Assembly (NCBI RefSeq): GCF_036227105.1
Contig: NZ_CP109434.1
Span: forward strand, 3,910,001-3,974,000
Source: Amycolatopsis sp. NBC_01488
Lineage (GTDB): Bacteria > Actinomycetota > Actinomycetes > Mycobacteriales > Pseudonocardiaceae
Direction: 5' to 3'
Length of the DNA stretch: 64,000 nucleotides
Below are positions 36,289 through 45,104 of this stretch, piece after piece. The notes beneath the pieces were generated by a model, which saw only the letters and a program-made list of their open reading frames with translations, ran no database searches and had not been told where the DNA came from. Position 1 is the stretch's first letter. Every line of letters starts with the position of its first letter. Both the position numbers and the translations under genes were made by a program.

Positions 36289-37277
36289 CGGGCGGCGCTC
36301 CTGGTCTGTTCGGCGGACTCCGGGACGCCGGTGCGCACCGACGCCACCGTGTACAGCGGCCGGTTCTGGACCTGCGAGTACGTGCGGCCGATGTAGCTGC
36401 CGAGCACGCCCAGCATGATGATCTGGATGCCGCCGAGGAAGAACATCGCGATGGTGATGAACGCCCAGCCGGGCACCGCGGTCTCCGGCGCGAACAGCTT
36501 GACGCCGACGACGTAGAGCACGCCGAGGAAGCTCAGCAGCGAGATCAGGTACCCCATCCGCGTGATCATCCGCAGCGGCGTGGTCGAGAACCCGAGGATG
36601 CCGTCGGCGGCGAAGCGCAGCATCTTCGTCAGCGGGTAGCCGGTGACGCCGGCGTTGCGCTTGTCGCGGTCGAACAGCACCGCCGTCTGCTTGAACCCGA
36701 CGTAGCTGACGAGCCCGCGCAGGAACCGGTCGCGCTCGCGGTACTTGCGCAGCTCGTCGACGACCTTGCGGTCGACCAGCCGGAAGTCGCCGGTGTTCTT
36801 CGGGATCTCGACCGCGGCCATCTTCTGGAGGAACCAGTAGAACGCGGTCGCGGTGAACCGCTTGAACGGCGGGTCCCGGCGCGACCGGCGCTGCGCGTAG
36901 ACGACCTCGTAGCCCTCTTCCCACTTCTCGAGCAGCTCGAGGGCCACCCGCGGCGGGTCCTGCAGGTCGCTGTCCATGATGATCGTGGCGTCGGCGTCCA
37001 CCAGGTCGAGCCCGGCGGTGACGGCCATCTGGTGGCCGAAGTTGCGGGACAGCTCCACGACCGTGACGCGGGCGTCGCGCGCGCCCAGCTCGGTGAGCCG
37101 GTCCAGGGAGGCGTCCCGGCTGCCGTCGTCGACGTAGATGAAGCTGAAGTCGTACCGCCCGGCCAGCGGCGCGATCACCTCGTCGACCGTGCGGTGCAGC
37201 AGGTCGATGTTCGCTTCCTCGTTGTAGATGGGGAAGATGAACGCGACCCGGCGGCGCGTGGTCGGCTCGATCGGCAC
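36285..37277 (-). CDS. Family 2 glycosyltransferase (GtrB/DPM1-like)
   Basis: The 330-residue protein has the GT2 core: FIFPIYNEEANI, YVDDGSRDAS, and MDSDLQDPP with the metal-binding Asp residues. Two C-terminal membrane helices follow. This is the GtrB form that loads a sugar from UDP- or GDP-sugar onto undecaprenyl phosphate at the inner face. It starts with GTG, GGGAG 6 bases upstream, and leads the GtrB-GtrA pair; the GT-C-like gene beyond completes the set. Confidence 0.88.
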   Translation of the reverse strand: MPIEPTTRRRVAFIFPIYNEEANIDLLHRTVDEVIAPLAGRYDFSFIYVDDGSRDASLDRLTELGARDARVTVVELSRNFGHQMAVTAGLDLVDADATIIMDSDLQDPPRVALELLEKWEEGYEVVYAQRRSRRDPPFKRFTATAFYWFLQKMAAVEIPKNTGDFRLVDRKVVDELRKYRERDRFLRGLVSYVGFKQTAVLFDRDKRNAGVTGYPLTKMLRFAADGILGFSTTPLRMITRMGYLISLLSFLGVLYVVGVKLFAPETAVPGWAFITIAMFFLGGIQIIMLGVLGSYIGRTYSQVQNRPLYTVASVRTGVPESAEQTRSAAR

Positions 37278-37309
37278 TGGCGCTCCCGGGGGTCGGCGTC
37301 ACGGGCATC

Positions 37310-38107
37310 CTAGAGATCGGCGACGCCCTCGGCGAACACGGCCATCCGCTGTCCGTAGTCCTCGGCCGGGCCGAAGTGGACGGCCACCGCGTCCGCCCCG
37401 GCCAGGATATACGCCCGGAATCGCGCGATGGCGGCCTCGAGATCGACGCCGTTCCATTCCATTCTGGCGGTGACCCGTGTTTCGCGGCCGTTTGTCATGC
37501 CAGTGAGCTTTCCGGCGCGCTCGCCGACCCCGGCGGGAGACAGGCCGGCGCTCATCCAGCCCGCGCCGATCCGCGCGGCCCGGCGCAGCGCCGCGTCCGA
37601 GTTGCCGCCGACGGTGATCGGCACCGGCCCGGCCGGCCGCGGCTCGAAGTACCCGCCCCCGGGGCCGCGTCCGGCGCGGAACAGCTCGGCGAGCAGGTCG
37701 AGGGTGGCGTCGGTCCGCTTGCCGCGCGTCCGGAAATCCGCACCGACCTCGGCGAACTCGGGCTCGTTCCAGCCGGTGCCGACGCCGAGGTCGAACCGGT
37801 GCCCGGAGAGCCGGTCGAGCGTCGCGACCTGCTTGGCCAGCGCGAACGGCTCCCGCAGCGGCACGATCAGCACCGACGTCCCGAGCCGGATCCGCTCGGT
37901 CCTGGCGGCGACGTGGGCGAGCGTGACGAGCGGCTCGTAGACGCCGCCGAAGACGTCCCCGAAGGCGCCGGGCGGGATGAGGTGGTCGGGCAGCCAGGCG
38001 GCGTGGTAGCCGAGGTCCTCGGCCAGGCGGGCCAGCTCGGCGGGACGCGCGGGGTCGAGGTCCGGCTGCTCGTTCGGGAGCACGACTTCCAGGAAATGTT
38101 CGGTCAT
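37310..38107 (-). CDS. LLM-class F420-dependent oxidoreductase
   Basis: The 265-residue protein is a luciferase-like TIM barrel: AEDLGYHAAWLPDHL, TERIRLGTSVLIVPLREPF, and DLGVGTGWNEPEF match F420-using members. The substrate is unknown. Its promoter on the minus strand has TTGACC and TAACGT 20 bases apart with a dyad in the spacer, the layout of MerR-activated promoters; the -10 ends 7 bases before the ATG, so the message is leaderless. The divergent MerR gene is the likely activator. Confidence 0.85.
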   Translation of the reverse strand: MTEHFLEVVLPNEQPDLDPARPAELARLAEDLGYHAAWLPDHLIPPGAFGDVFGGVYEPLVTLAHVAARTERIRLGTSVLIVPLREPFALAKQVATLDRLSGHRFDLGVGTGWNEPEFAEVGADFRTRGKRTDATLDLLAELFRAGRGPGGGYFEPRPAGPVPITVGGNSDAALRRAARIGAGWMSAGLSPAGVGERAGKLTGMTNGRETRVTARMEWNGVDLEAAIARFRAYILAGADAVAVHFGPAEDYGQRMAVFAEGVADL

Positions 38108-38114
38108 GCCGGCG

Positions 38115-38146
38115 ACGTTAGATCTTCACATCGGTGTGAAGGTCAA
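38115..38146 (-). promoter_or_regulatory. MerR-type promoter with operator in an over-long spacer
   Basis: On the minus strand TTGACC (38146-38141) and TAACGT (38120-38115) are 20 bases apart. The dyad CTTCACACCGATGTGAAG (7-base arms, positions 38141-38124) fills the spacer, as in MerR-family switch promoters that need DNA untwisting. Confidence 0.7.
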
Positions 38147-38162
38147 CTTGCCAGGGGGGTAA

Positions 38163-38510
38163 ATGCGGATCGGCGAGCTCGCGGGACGCACCGGTGTCAG
38201 CACCCGGCTGCTGCGCTACTACGGGGAACAGGGGCTGCTGACGGCTTCGCGCGACGGCAACGGCTACCGGACCTACGACGAGGACGCCGTCGTGCGCGTG
38301 CGGCAGATCCGGCGGCTGCTGGCCGCGGGGCTCACCACCGAGGTCATCGCTTCGGCGCTGCAGTGCGCTCGAGGTGAGGAGGCCCACCTCGACCTGTGCC
38401 CGGAGCTGGCCGGCTTGCTGCACCGCGAACTGACCGCGATGGACGACCGGATCGGCGTGCTGCAGCGGCGCCGGAGCACGCTGGCCGGGTACTTGTCCGC
38501 CGACGGCTGA
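38163..38510 (+). CDS. MerR-family transcriptional regulator
   Basis: The 115-residue protein starts with the MerR DNA-binding domain (MRIGELAGRTGVSTRLLRYYGEQGLL, DGNGYRTYDEDAV) and has a short dimer helix with two Cys (LQCARG, LDLCPEL). It lacks a large ligand domain. Its operator is the dyad in the promoter of the divergent oxidoreductase gene 22 bases away. GGGGGG precedes the ATG. The signal is unknown; the Cys pair leaves metal or redox sensing open. Confidence 0.88.
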   Translation: MRIGELAGRTGVSTRLLRYYGEQGLLTASRDGNGYRTYDEDAVVRVRQIRRLLAAGLTTEVIASALQCARGEEAHLDLCPELAGLLHRELTAMDDRIGVLQRRRSTLAGYLSADG

Positions 38511-38606
38511 CGGCGTCTCGATACGCTGGACGGCGCGGGACCGGCGCGTGTCCTGACGGGGGAGTTCCGCCTGGTGTGCCAGGCTTGACGAGGTGAAGGA
38601 CGACGA

Positions 38607-39473
38607 GTGAACCGGCAGCCGCTGCGCCTGGCCATCATCGAGGCCACCCGCATTCTCGAACGCGCCGGCGTCGCTTCGCCGCGGTTCGACGCCGAGGTGA
38701 TCGCGGCGCACGTGCTCGGGGTCGACCGCGGGCGGCTGCCGATGGTGCCGCTGGTCGATCCGCCGGTCGTCGAGGCCATCGGGCAGCTCGTCCAGCAGCG
38801 CGCGAAGCGGATCCCGCTGCAGTACCTGACCGGCTGGGCCGCGCTGGGGGAGATCAGCGTCGCGGTCGGCGCGGGGGTGTTCGTGCCGCGGCCGGAGACC
38901 GAGCTGCTGCTCGAGTGGGGCGTGAAGTTCCTGCAGGGCCGCGAGTTCCCGGTCGTGGTGGACCTGTGCACCGGCTCCGGCGCGCTCGCGCTGGCGGTGG
39001 CGCACGCCCGCCCGGACGCGGTGGTGTACGCGGTGGACGTCGACCCGCAGGCACTGGCCTGGGCCCGGCACAACGCGGACGTCCACGCGGACGCGGGCAA
39101 CACCCCGATCCGCCTGTATTCGGGCGACATCGGCGACCCGACGATGTTCGCCGAGCTGGACGGCCTGGTCGACCTGGTGCTGTGCAACCCGCCGTACGTC
39201 CCGGAGGGCACCCCGGTGCCGCCGGAGGTCGCGGAGCACGACCCGCCGCGCGCGGTGTTCGCGGAGGAGAGCGGGCTGGCGGTGATCCGCCACGCGATCG
39301 CGGCGGGCGCCCGGCTGCTGCGGCCCGGAGGCGGACTGGCGATCGAGCACGACGACACGCACGGCTCGGCCGTTCCGGCGCTGGTGCGGGCCCGGCGGGT
39401 GCTGACGGGGGTCGAGGACCACGCGGACCTGACCGGGCGGGCCCGGTTCGTCACGGCTCGAAGGCTGGGCTGA
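38607..39473 (+). CDS. prmC: Release factor glutamine methyltransferase
   Basis: PrmC methylates the Gln of the GGQ loop of RF1 and RF2. The 288-residue protein has the N-terminal helical domain (PLQYLTGWAALG), the SAM motif VVDLCTGSGALALAVA, and the substrate motif NPPYVP near residue 194. The start is GTG 38607 with GTGAAGGA upstream. It normally follows prfA; the regulators and transferases between them are an insertion relative to the mycobacterial order. Confidence 0.95.
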   Translation: MNRQPLRLAIIEATRILERAGVASPRFDAEVIAAHVLGVDRGRLPMVPLVDPPVVEAIGQLVQQRAKRIPLQYLTGWAALGEISVAVGAGVFVPRPETELLLEWGVKFLQGREFPVVVDLCTGSGALALAVAHARPDAVVYAVDVDPQALAWARHNADVHADAGNTPIRLYSGDIGDPTMFAELDGLVDLVLCNPPYVPEGTPVPPEVAEHDPPRAVFAEESGLAVIRHAIAAGARLLRPGGGLAIEHDDTHGSAVPALVRARRVLTGVEDHADLTGRARFVTARRLG

Positions 39474-39568
39474 GCAGCCCTGCTCGGGACCCGCCCTCTG
39501 GGGCGTGCCCTTGTCCGGCGTGTCGAGACCCCGGGCGAAAGGCGGGGAAAGCCAACGCCACGGCCTCG

Positions 39569-39598
39569 TTGTCCACATCACGGCCCGCCTGTGGACAA
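39569..39598. promoter_or_regulatory. Two perfect DnaA boxes in inverted orientation
   Basis: TTGTCCACA (39569-39577) and TGTGGACAA (39590-39598) are both perfect actinomycete DnaA boxes, 12 bases apart and inverted. They lie between prmC and the M6 protease gene, far from any origin genes in this window. The same repeat could form a weak hairpin ending prmC. Confidence 0.6.
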
Positions 39599-39718
39599 GA
39601 CTTTCGTTGTGCGGCAAGCGGGTAAACCTCCTGCCGCGGCAGAATTCCGGCACGGCGGCTCAATACGGTCGATCACCGGGAACCACCTCCCCGTGGGTTC
39701 CCAGTGAAGGAGCCGCAG

Positions 39719-41692
39719 ATGCGCCCCAGCACCCCGAAAGCGCTCGCCCTGCTCGCCGCGGTCACCGTCCTCAGCGGGCTCGGCGCCGGCACCGCCGCCG
39801 CCGAGCCGCTCACCCGTGGCTGGCCCGCCCCGATCGACGCCGCCCACTGGGAGAACCAGGACCACATGACCTGGTCCGACTACACGAAGGTGCCCGGGAC
39901 GAACTGGGCCGACCCGAGCGTCAAGCCGACCCAGCGGACCTTCCAGGGCGCGGTCGTCCTCGCCGACTACCCGGACGAGGACTTCGTCGTCACGAAGCCG
40001 GCGAACTCGACGGTGTTCGGCAACCCCGCGCCGACCGCCGCGAACATCCCGCGGGCGAACGTCGCGCAGTACTACCAGGACTTCCTCAACAAGCCCGAGG
40101 CGCTCAACAACGGGCACACCATCAACGAGTACTGGATGGAGGACTCCGGCGGCCGCTTCGGCGTGCAGCTGACGGCGTTCGGGCCGTACCGGATGCCCGG
40201 GCAGTCCTACGAGTACGGCATGGAGTTCCAGCCGAGCGCGTGCCCGCCGGGTGCGAACTGCACCCGCGACATCCGCAAGGACGCCGGTGCCGCCTGGCGC
40301 GCCGACGTCGGTGACGCCGCGAACCGGTTCGACTTCGTCTTCTACCTCTCCGCGGGCCAGGACGAGAGCTCGACCTGGCAGGAGTTCGGCGAGATGAAGT
40401 TCGGCACCAAGGAGAACGTGCCTGACGCGTTCGGGCCGCCGAACCACGACCTGCCCAACTACGCGGCGACGCGGTACGTGCCGTGGACGTCGTGGAAGTC
40501 GGCCGCCGGCATCTGGCCGAACGCCGCGGACGGCAGCTCGGTGCAGGCCGAAAGCTCGGGCCAGTCGACCTACGCCCACGAGTTCAGCCACATCCTGGGC
40601 ATCGGCGACAACTACAACAACCCGTTCGGCGTCCCGCCTTCGCGCAGCTACAGCGGGCCGTGGGACATGCTGTCGCGCGGGACGTTCAACGGGCCCGGCG
40701 GCCCGCACACGCGCTGGCAGATCCCGGCGACGCAGGGCAGCTCGATGGGCGCCCAGCACCAGCTGCGCAACAAGCTGAAGCTCGGCATCGTCGACCCGGC
40801 GGACGTGCTGCAGCTCGACCGGAACGACCTGGCGAAGACCGGCCCGGTGACGGCGCGCATCACCGCGCGCGAAACCGAGGCGCAGCCCGGCGCGTTCACC
40901 GGCCTGAACATCAAGCTCACCGGCGGCGACAAGAGCCCGAAGTGCGACCGCGCCAAGGACCCCTTCTGCGACGGCGGCGGCTACGACAACTACACCGTCG
41001 AGGTCGTCGACCGGATGGGTTCGGACTCCTTCGCCCCCGACTCCGGGGTCCTGATCACCAAGACGAAGAACCAGGACAACGCCCCCTTCGACTGGGTGAT
41101 CGACGCGAACCCGCAGGACATCGGCATCACCGACTACACCAAGCCGGACGGCACGCCGGTCAAGATCACCGTCGGCGACTACCGGCAGCTCGACGACGCC
41201 CTCTTCAAGGCGGGCACCGAGGCGGCGAGCCCGTACGAGTACACCGACGAGGTGAACCGGCTGAAGTTCCTGATCACGGACCTGGCCCGGGACCGCACGG
41301 GCATCCTGTCGTACACGGTGACGGTGGCCTCGCTGGACGGCTCGGGCAGCCAGGCACGCGGCGCCGCGCTGACCCCGGCGCTGCCCGCGTTCGCCCGCGG
41401 CGGGCTCGCGACCTGCGACTTCGGCCTGCTCAACACGGGCTCGGCGAAGGGCGCGCAGGCGCCGTACGACAGCGACACCTACCGGCTGAGCGTCTCGACC
41501 GACGCGAAGGGCTGGGAGGTCCGGCTGCCGAACGAGCTGGCGACGGCGAAGTTCGGCGGCCACGTGAAGGTGCCGGCGTACGCGAAGCGCGGCGCGGGCG
41601 GTGACCTCGCGGCGCGAGTGAAGCTGACGGCGACGTCGGTGAGCGACCCATCGAAGACCGCGACGGCGAGCTGCGCGGCGTTCGGCTTCTGA
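39719..41692 (+). CDS. Secreted M6-like metalloprotease
   Basis: The 657-residue protein has a signal peptide (MRPSTPKALALLAAVTVL, cut near TAAAEP). The zinc motif HEFSHILGIGD sits at residues 287-297, the HExxHxxGxxD form of immune-inhibitor-A-like M6 peptidases. The WDMLSRG stretch after it resembles a Met-turn. A beta-rich C-terminal region follows; four Cys are likely paired. It is expected to act outside the cell. AAGGAG lies 6 bases before the ATG at 39719. A DnaA-box pair lies 120 bases upstream. Confidence 0.83.
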   Translation: MRPSTPKALALLAAVTVLSGLGAGTAAAEPLTRGWPAPIDAAHWENQDHMTWSDYTKVPGTNWADPSVKPTQRTFQGAVVLADYPDEDFVVTKPANSTVFGNPAPTAANIPRANVAQYYQDFLNKPEALNNGHTINEYWMEDSGGRFGVQLTAFGPYRMPGQSYEYGMEFQPSACPPGANCTRDIRKDAGAAWRADVGDAANRFDFVFYLSAGQDESSTWQEFGEMKFGTKENVPDAFGPPNHDLPNYAATRYVPWTSWKSAAGIWPNAADGSSVQAESSGQSTYAHEFSHILGIGDNYNNPFGVPPSRSYSGPWDMLSRGTFNGPGGPHTRWQIPATQGSSMGAQHQLRNKLKLGIVDPADVLQLDRNDLAKTGPVTARITARETEAQPGAFTGLNIKLTGGDKSPKCDRAKDPFCDGGGYDNYTVEVVDRMGSDSFAPDSGVLITKTKNQDNAPFDWVIDANPQDIGITDYTKPDGTPVKITVGDYRQLDDALFKAGTEAASPYEYTDEVNRLKFLITDLARDRTGILSYTVTVASLDGSGSQARGAALTPALPAFARGGLATCDFGLLNTGSAKGAQAPYDSDTYRLSVSTDAKGWEVRLPNELATAKFGGHVKVPAYAKRGAGGDLAARVKLTATSVSDPSKTATASCAAFGF

Positions 41693-41698
41693 CCGTGT

Positions 41699-41730
41699 CC
41701 GGCCGGGCCGCCTCGGCGGGGCCCGGCCGG
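41699..41730. terminator. Bidirectional hairpin between convergent genes
   Basis: Perfect arms CCGGCCGGGCC and GGCCCGGCCGG (11 bp) enclose 10 bases that can pair further. It fills the gap between the protease stop and the stop of the leftward membrane-protein gene. Confidence 0.65.
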
Positions 41731-44232
41731 TCACGGCGGCTCGTGCACGGCGGACGTCGGCGCCCCACCTCCGGGCGGGGTCGTCGAGTCCGCGGGAGTC
41801 GGCTTCAACAGGACGCCGACCGCCGCGCCCGCCACCGCCGTGGCGATCGTCGTCGCGGCGGCCACGGCGATGGTCGTCACCGGAGTGATCAGGGAAGCGA
41901 AGCTGCGGAAGTCCCGGACGTGACCCCACTGCAGCCCGGCCGCGAGCGCCAGCCGGCGTTCCCAAAGCAGGCCGAGGCCGATCGACAGCACGGTCACCTG
42001 CCCGGTCCGGATGGCCAGGGCCACCCACACCGTCTGCGCCGGCGAGTACGGCGCGGTCGCCATCGCCAGCAGTTCCGACGGCAGCAGCGCCAGCAGCAGG
42101 AAACCGGCCTTCACCGTCGGCCGATCGCCTCGCACGACCGGGTAGAACAGGCCGAACAGCCCGCCGTACGCCACCCAGCGCAGCAGCCGGACGAGCTGCT
42201 GCACCTGGGTCGCCGTCGTCATCCGGCCGAGTTCCACGTCGGCGCCGAAGAAGATCAGCCAGCCCTCGTAGGTCATCACCGGCAGCGCCAGCACGGCCGC
42301 CGCGGCGGCGCCGAAGAGCAGGTTCCGCCTCGGCGAGAATCCGCCCCCGGACCCGAACGCCTCGGTTCCCGGCGAAACCTCCGGCGGCGATGGCGACCGG
42401 CCCACCGTTTCGTCCCACACGGCCCTCAGGCTTGCGGACGAGGTCGCCTCCTTGGCCGCCCGTTCCGGCGCGGCGCGGACGATCGCCACGCCGATTCGGT
42501 CGACGAAGCGCTGCCACAGCACGCTCCGCACGAGATCGCGGTGCTCGGCCACCGAGATCCCGGCCAGGCGCATGCCCGGCGCGGTCCGGGACCGCGGGAC
42601 GAGCCACTGCAGCGTCACCACCAGCGACAGCGCCGCCACCGCCGGGCCGAGCAGCGTCAGGTAAGCCGGGATCGCCGCGATCACCGCGACCGCGATCCCG
42701 GCCGCCCGGGTCAGCGGCTCGGCGTAGAGGCCCGGGTCCGCCGAGAGCCGGTACAGCTGGACGATCAGCAGCACGAGCAGGGTCAGCAGCAGCACCGTCG
42801 CGGCACCGACGCCGATGCTCATCGGCTGGCCGAGGGCGGGGACGCTCATCAGGCCGCGTGGCGGATCGCGAAGCAGCGTCACGAGCGGCGCGATCAGGAG
42901 CACGCCGAGGACCACAGCCCCCGCGTACCCGAGTTTGCGGTGCCGCGGGAACAGCAGCGGCACCAGCGCGACCGGCACCGGGGTCAGCAGCAGGCCGATG
43001 CCGAGCGCTGCCACCGTGCCGTAGTCCAGCTGCGCCTGCTCGAACAGGAAGTCCAGGACGACCGCGCCGGGGACGAGCGAGAAGCCGAGCAGCGCGGCGA
43101 GGACGTCCAGGTCACGACGCCGGACCAGGCGCGCCGCCGGTGCCAGGAGCAGGCCCGCGACCACCGCCCCGCCGAGCATCGGCAGCGCGCCGTACCACGT
43201 CGGCCGCGCGACCGCGATGCCCGCGGCGGTCAGCACCACCGCGAGCACCGGCAGGTAGCGGCGGAGGCCACCGGCGAACGCGGGCTTGCCGGTCGTCCAC
43301 CGGCACCAGCCGGCGGTGAGCACCGGCGCGACGACGACGACCAGGGCGAGCACCACGTCCCGCAGCGCCCGGCGGACGTCCGGCACCGCAGCCGACTGCT
43401 GGGTCCACAACAGCACCGACGCCAGGACCGGCACCGCCGTGAGGTACAGCGCCGCGCCCCGCCGCAGCGGGCGCCGCAACGGATGCTCTGAGCGAGCGCC
43501 CGCCACCAGGAGGATCAGCCAGGGCACCGCCATCGCGACGTGCCAGAGGACCGGCCCGCGCGTCAGCGACAGCACGTTCGTCGCCTCGGACGCCTCCGCC
43601 GCCGACGGGTCGACGCCGACCGAGACGTACAGCGCGTCCTGCACGCGGCCGGTGAACGTCAGTGCTTGGCGGTTCACCATCGTCGGTTCGTCGCCGCCGG
43701 AGCGCACCTGGGTGATCGCGACGCCGTCCGCGCGCACGTTCAGCGTCCGGAGTGCGACCTGGCCGGTCCGGTCGTGATCCGACTTCTCGACCAGCACCTG
43801 GGCGCGCACCTGCACCGGACGGCTCGACACGAGCAGTCGCGCGTTGAGCCCGGTGGGGCCGTACTCGACGACCGGCGCGGCGTAGGTGCCGTCCGCCGGG
43901 CCACCGGCCACCATGTGGGCCAGTGCCGCACCGCCGACGACGCCGCTGCCGACGGCCGCGACGAGCGGATCGGTCCGGGGGACCGTGATGACGTAGTCGG
44001 TGTGCGCTTCGATGCCCCGCAGGCTGGTGCGGAAGGTCACGGTCACGTCCGCGACGCGGGACAGCGACGCTCCGGCCGCGATAGCGGCGTCCTGCGCGGT
44101 GGAGTACGGGGTCAGCGGCGGAAGGACGACCTGCCGGGTGGGCTGCAGGGTCCCGGACACGACCGCGATGACCACCGGTGCCGCGGCGAGCAGCCCGGCC
44201 AGCGCGTACCGGATCGGTCTCGGCAGCCTCAT
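41731..44232 (-). CDS. Large polytopic membrane protein, unknown function
   Basis: The 833-residue protein has a first membrane helix, an outside beta-rich domain (about residues 30-230), and then some 15 hydrophobic segments with a cytoplasmic loop near residues 570-640. I recognise no transport or enzyme motif. The start ATG has TACCTT 6 bases upstream, fitting a leaderless transcript. It stands alone between the prmC and tsaC parts of the core block. A role in envelope or transport is only a guess from its shape. Confidence 0.7.
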   Translation of the reverse strand: MRLPRPIRYALAGLLAAAPVVIAVVSGTLQPTRQVVLPPLTPYSTAQDAAIAAGASLSRVADVTVTFRTSLRGIEAHTDYVITVPRTDPLVAAVGSGVVGGAALAHMVAGGPADGTYAAPVVEYGPTGLNARLLVSSRPVQVRAQVLVEKSDHDRTGQVALRTLNVRADGVAITQVRSGGDEPTMVNRQALTFTGRVQDALYVSVGVDPSAAEASEATNVLSLTRGPVLWHVAMAVPWLILLVAGARSEHPLRRPLRRGAALYLTAVPVLASVLLWTQQSAAVPDVRRALRDVVLALVVVVAPVLTAGWCRWTTGKPAFAGGLRRYLPVLAVVLTAAGIAVARPTWYGALPMLGGAVVAGLLLAPAARLVRRRDLDVLAALLGFSLVPGAVVLDFLFEQAQLDYGTVAALGIGLLLTPVPVALVPLLFPRHRKLGYAGAVVLGVLLIAPLVTLLRDPPRGLMSVPALGQPMSIGVGAATVLLLTLLVLLIVQLYRLSADPGLYAEPLTRAAGIAVAVIAAIPAYLTLLGPAVAALSLVVTLQWLVPRSRTAPGMRLAGISVAEHRDLVRSVLWQRFVDRIGVAIVRAAPERAAKEATSSASLRAVWDETVGRSPSPPEVSPGTEAFGSGGGFSPRRNLLFGAAAAAVLALPVMTYEGWLIFFGADVELGRMTTATQVQQLVRLLRWVAYGGLFGLFYPVVRGDRPTVKAGFLLLALLPSELLAMATAPYSPAQTVWVALAIRTGQVTVLSIGLGLLWERRLALAAGLQWGHVRDFRSFASLITPVTTIAVAAATTIATAVAGAAVGVLLKPTPADSTTPPGGGAPTSAVHEPP

Positions 44233-44379
44233 CGGCCCAAGGTAGGTCGGTGCCCGGGGGAAACCGGTGTCCGTCGATCAAGTTCGCCGGGACGGCTCAA
44301 CCGGGTGCCCGGTTCGTGGGCAAGCCGTGACCTCCCGGGTGTAACGGGGGCCTCGCACGGGCGGCGCTAGGCTCACCCC

Positions 44380-45030
44380 ATGAGCGTGGTCTACGACTGC
44401 AGCAAGCGGGAGTCCCGGGCCGACGGACTGGCGGCGGCCGCGGGCGCGGTCCGGTCGAGCAGGCTGGTCGTCCTGCCGACCGACACGGTCTACGGCATCG
44501 GCGCCGACGCGTTCGACGCGGGCGCCGTCCAGGCGCTGCTGCGCGCGAAGAACCGCGGCCCCGACATGCCGGTCGGCGTGCTCGTCGGCTCGTGGTCCAC
44601 TGTGGACGGCCTGGTGCTCGGCGTGCCCCCGCAGGCGCGCGCGCTCATCGAAGCCTTCTGGCCGGGCGACCTGTCCATCGTGCTCCCGCACGCGCCGAGC
44701 CTGCAGTGGAACCTCGGCGACGCCCGCGGCACGGTGATGCTGCGGATGCCGCTGCACCCGGTGGCCCTGGAGCTGCTGCGCGACGTCGGCCCGATGGCCG
44801 TGTCGAGCGCGAACGTCTCGGGCCGGCCGCCGGCCAGCACCGCGCAGGAGGCGCAGGAACAGCTCGGCGACTCGGTCGCGGTGTACCTCGACGGCGGGTC
44901 GAGCGGCGAGCCCGTCGCGTCGAGCATCGTCGACCTCACCGGCACCGAGCCGGTGGTGCTGCGGGAAGGCGCCGTGGGCAAGGAAGCCATCGCGGAGGTG
45001 CTCGGTGTGCCCGCGGAATCGTTGGCCTGA
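44380..45030 (+). CDS. tsaC: L-threonylcarbamoyladenylate synthase (Sua5/YwlC/YrdC family)
   Basis: The enzyme makes threonylcarbamoyl-AMP from threonine, bicarbonate and ATP for t6A in tRNA. The 216-residue protein has the YrdC-fold motifs LPTDTVYGIGADAF, LLRAKNRGPDMPV, FWPGDLSIVL and SSANVSGRPP. It is the size of the catalytic domain plus a short tail. The -10 box TAGGCT ends 6 bases before the ATG, so it is probably leaderless. It is followed 74 bases later by wecA, as in mycobacteria. Confidence 0.94.
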   Translation: MSVVYDCSKRESRADGLAAAAGAVRSSRLVVLPTDTVYGIGADAFDAGAVQALLRAKNRGPDMPVGVLVGSWSTVDGLVLGVPPQARALIEAFWPGDLSIVLPHAPSLQWNLGDARGTVMLRMPLHPVALELLRDVGPMAVSSANVSGRPPASTAQEAQEQLGDSVAVYLDGGSSGEPVASSIVDLTGTEPVVLREGAVGKEAIAEVLGVPAESLA

Positions 45031-45104
45031 AGCCGGATCACCTCGACGACCGCGGCACGATAGCGTGTCGCGGGTGACCCCGACCCCGCGAGCGTGACGC
45101 ACCC

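Noticed and set aside
45074..45097. Seven-codon frame (GTG to TGA) right after a TAGCGT box before wecA, possible leader peptide
   Set aside because: So short a frame is expected by chance and the codons show no regulatory pattern.
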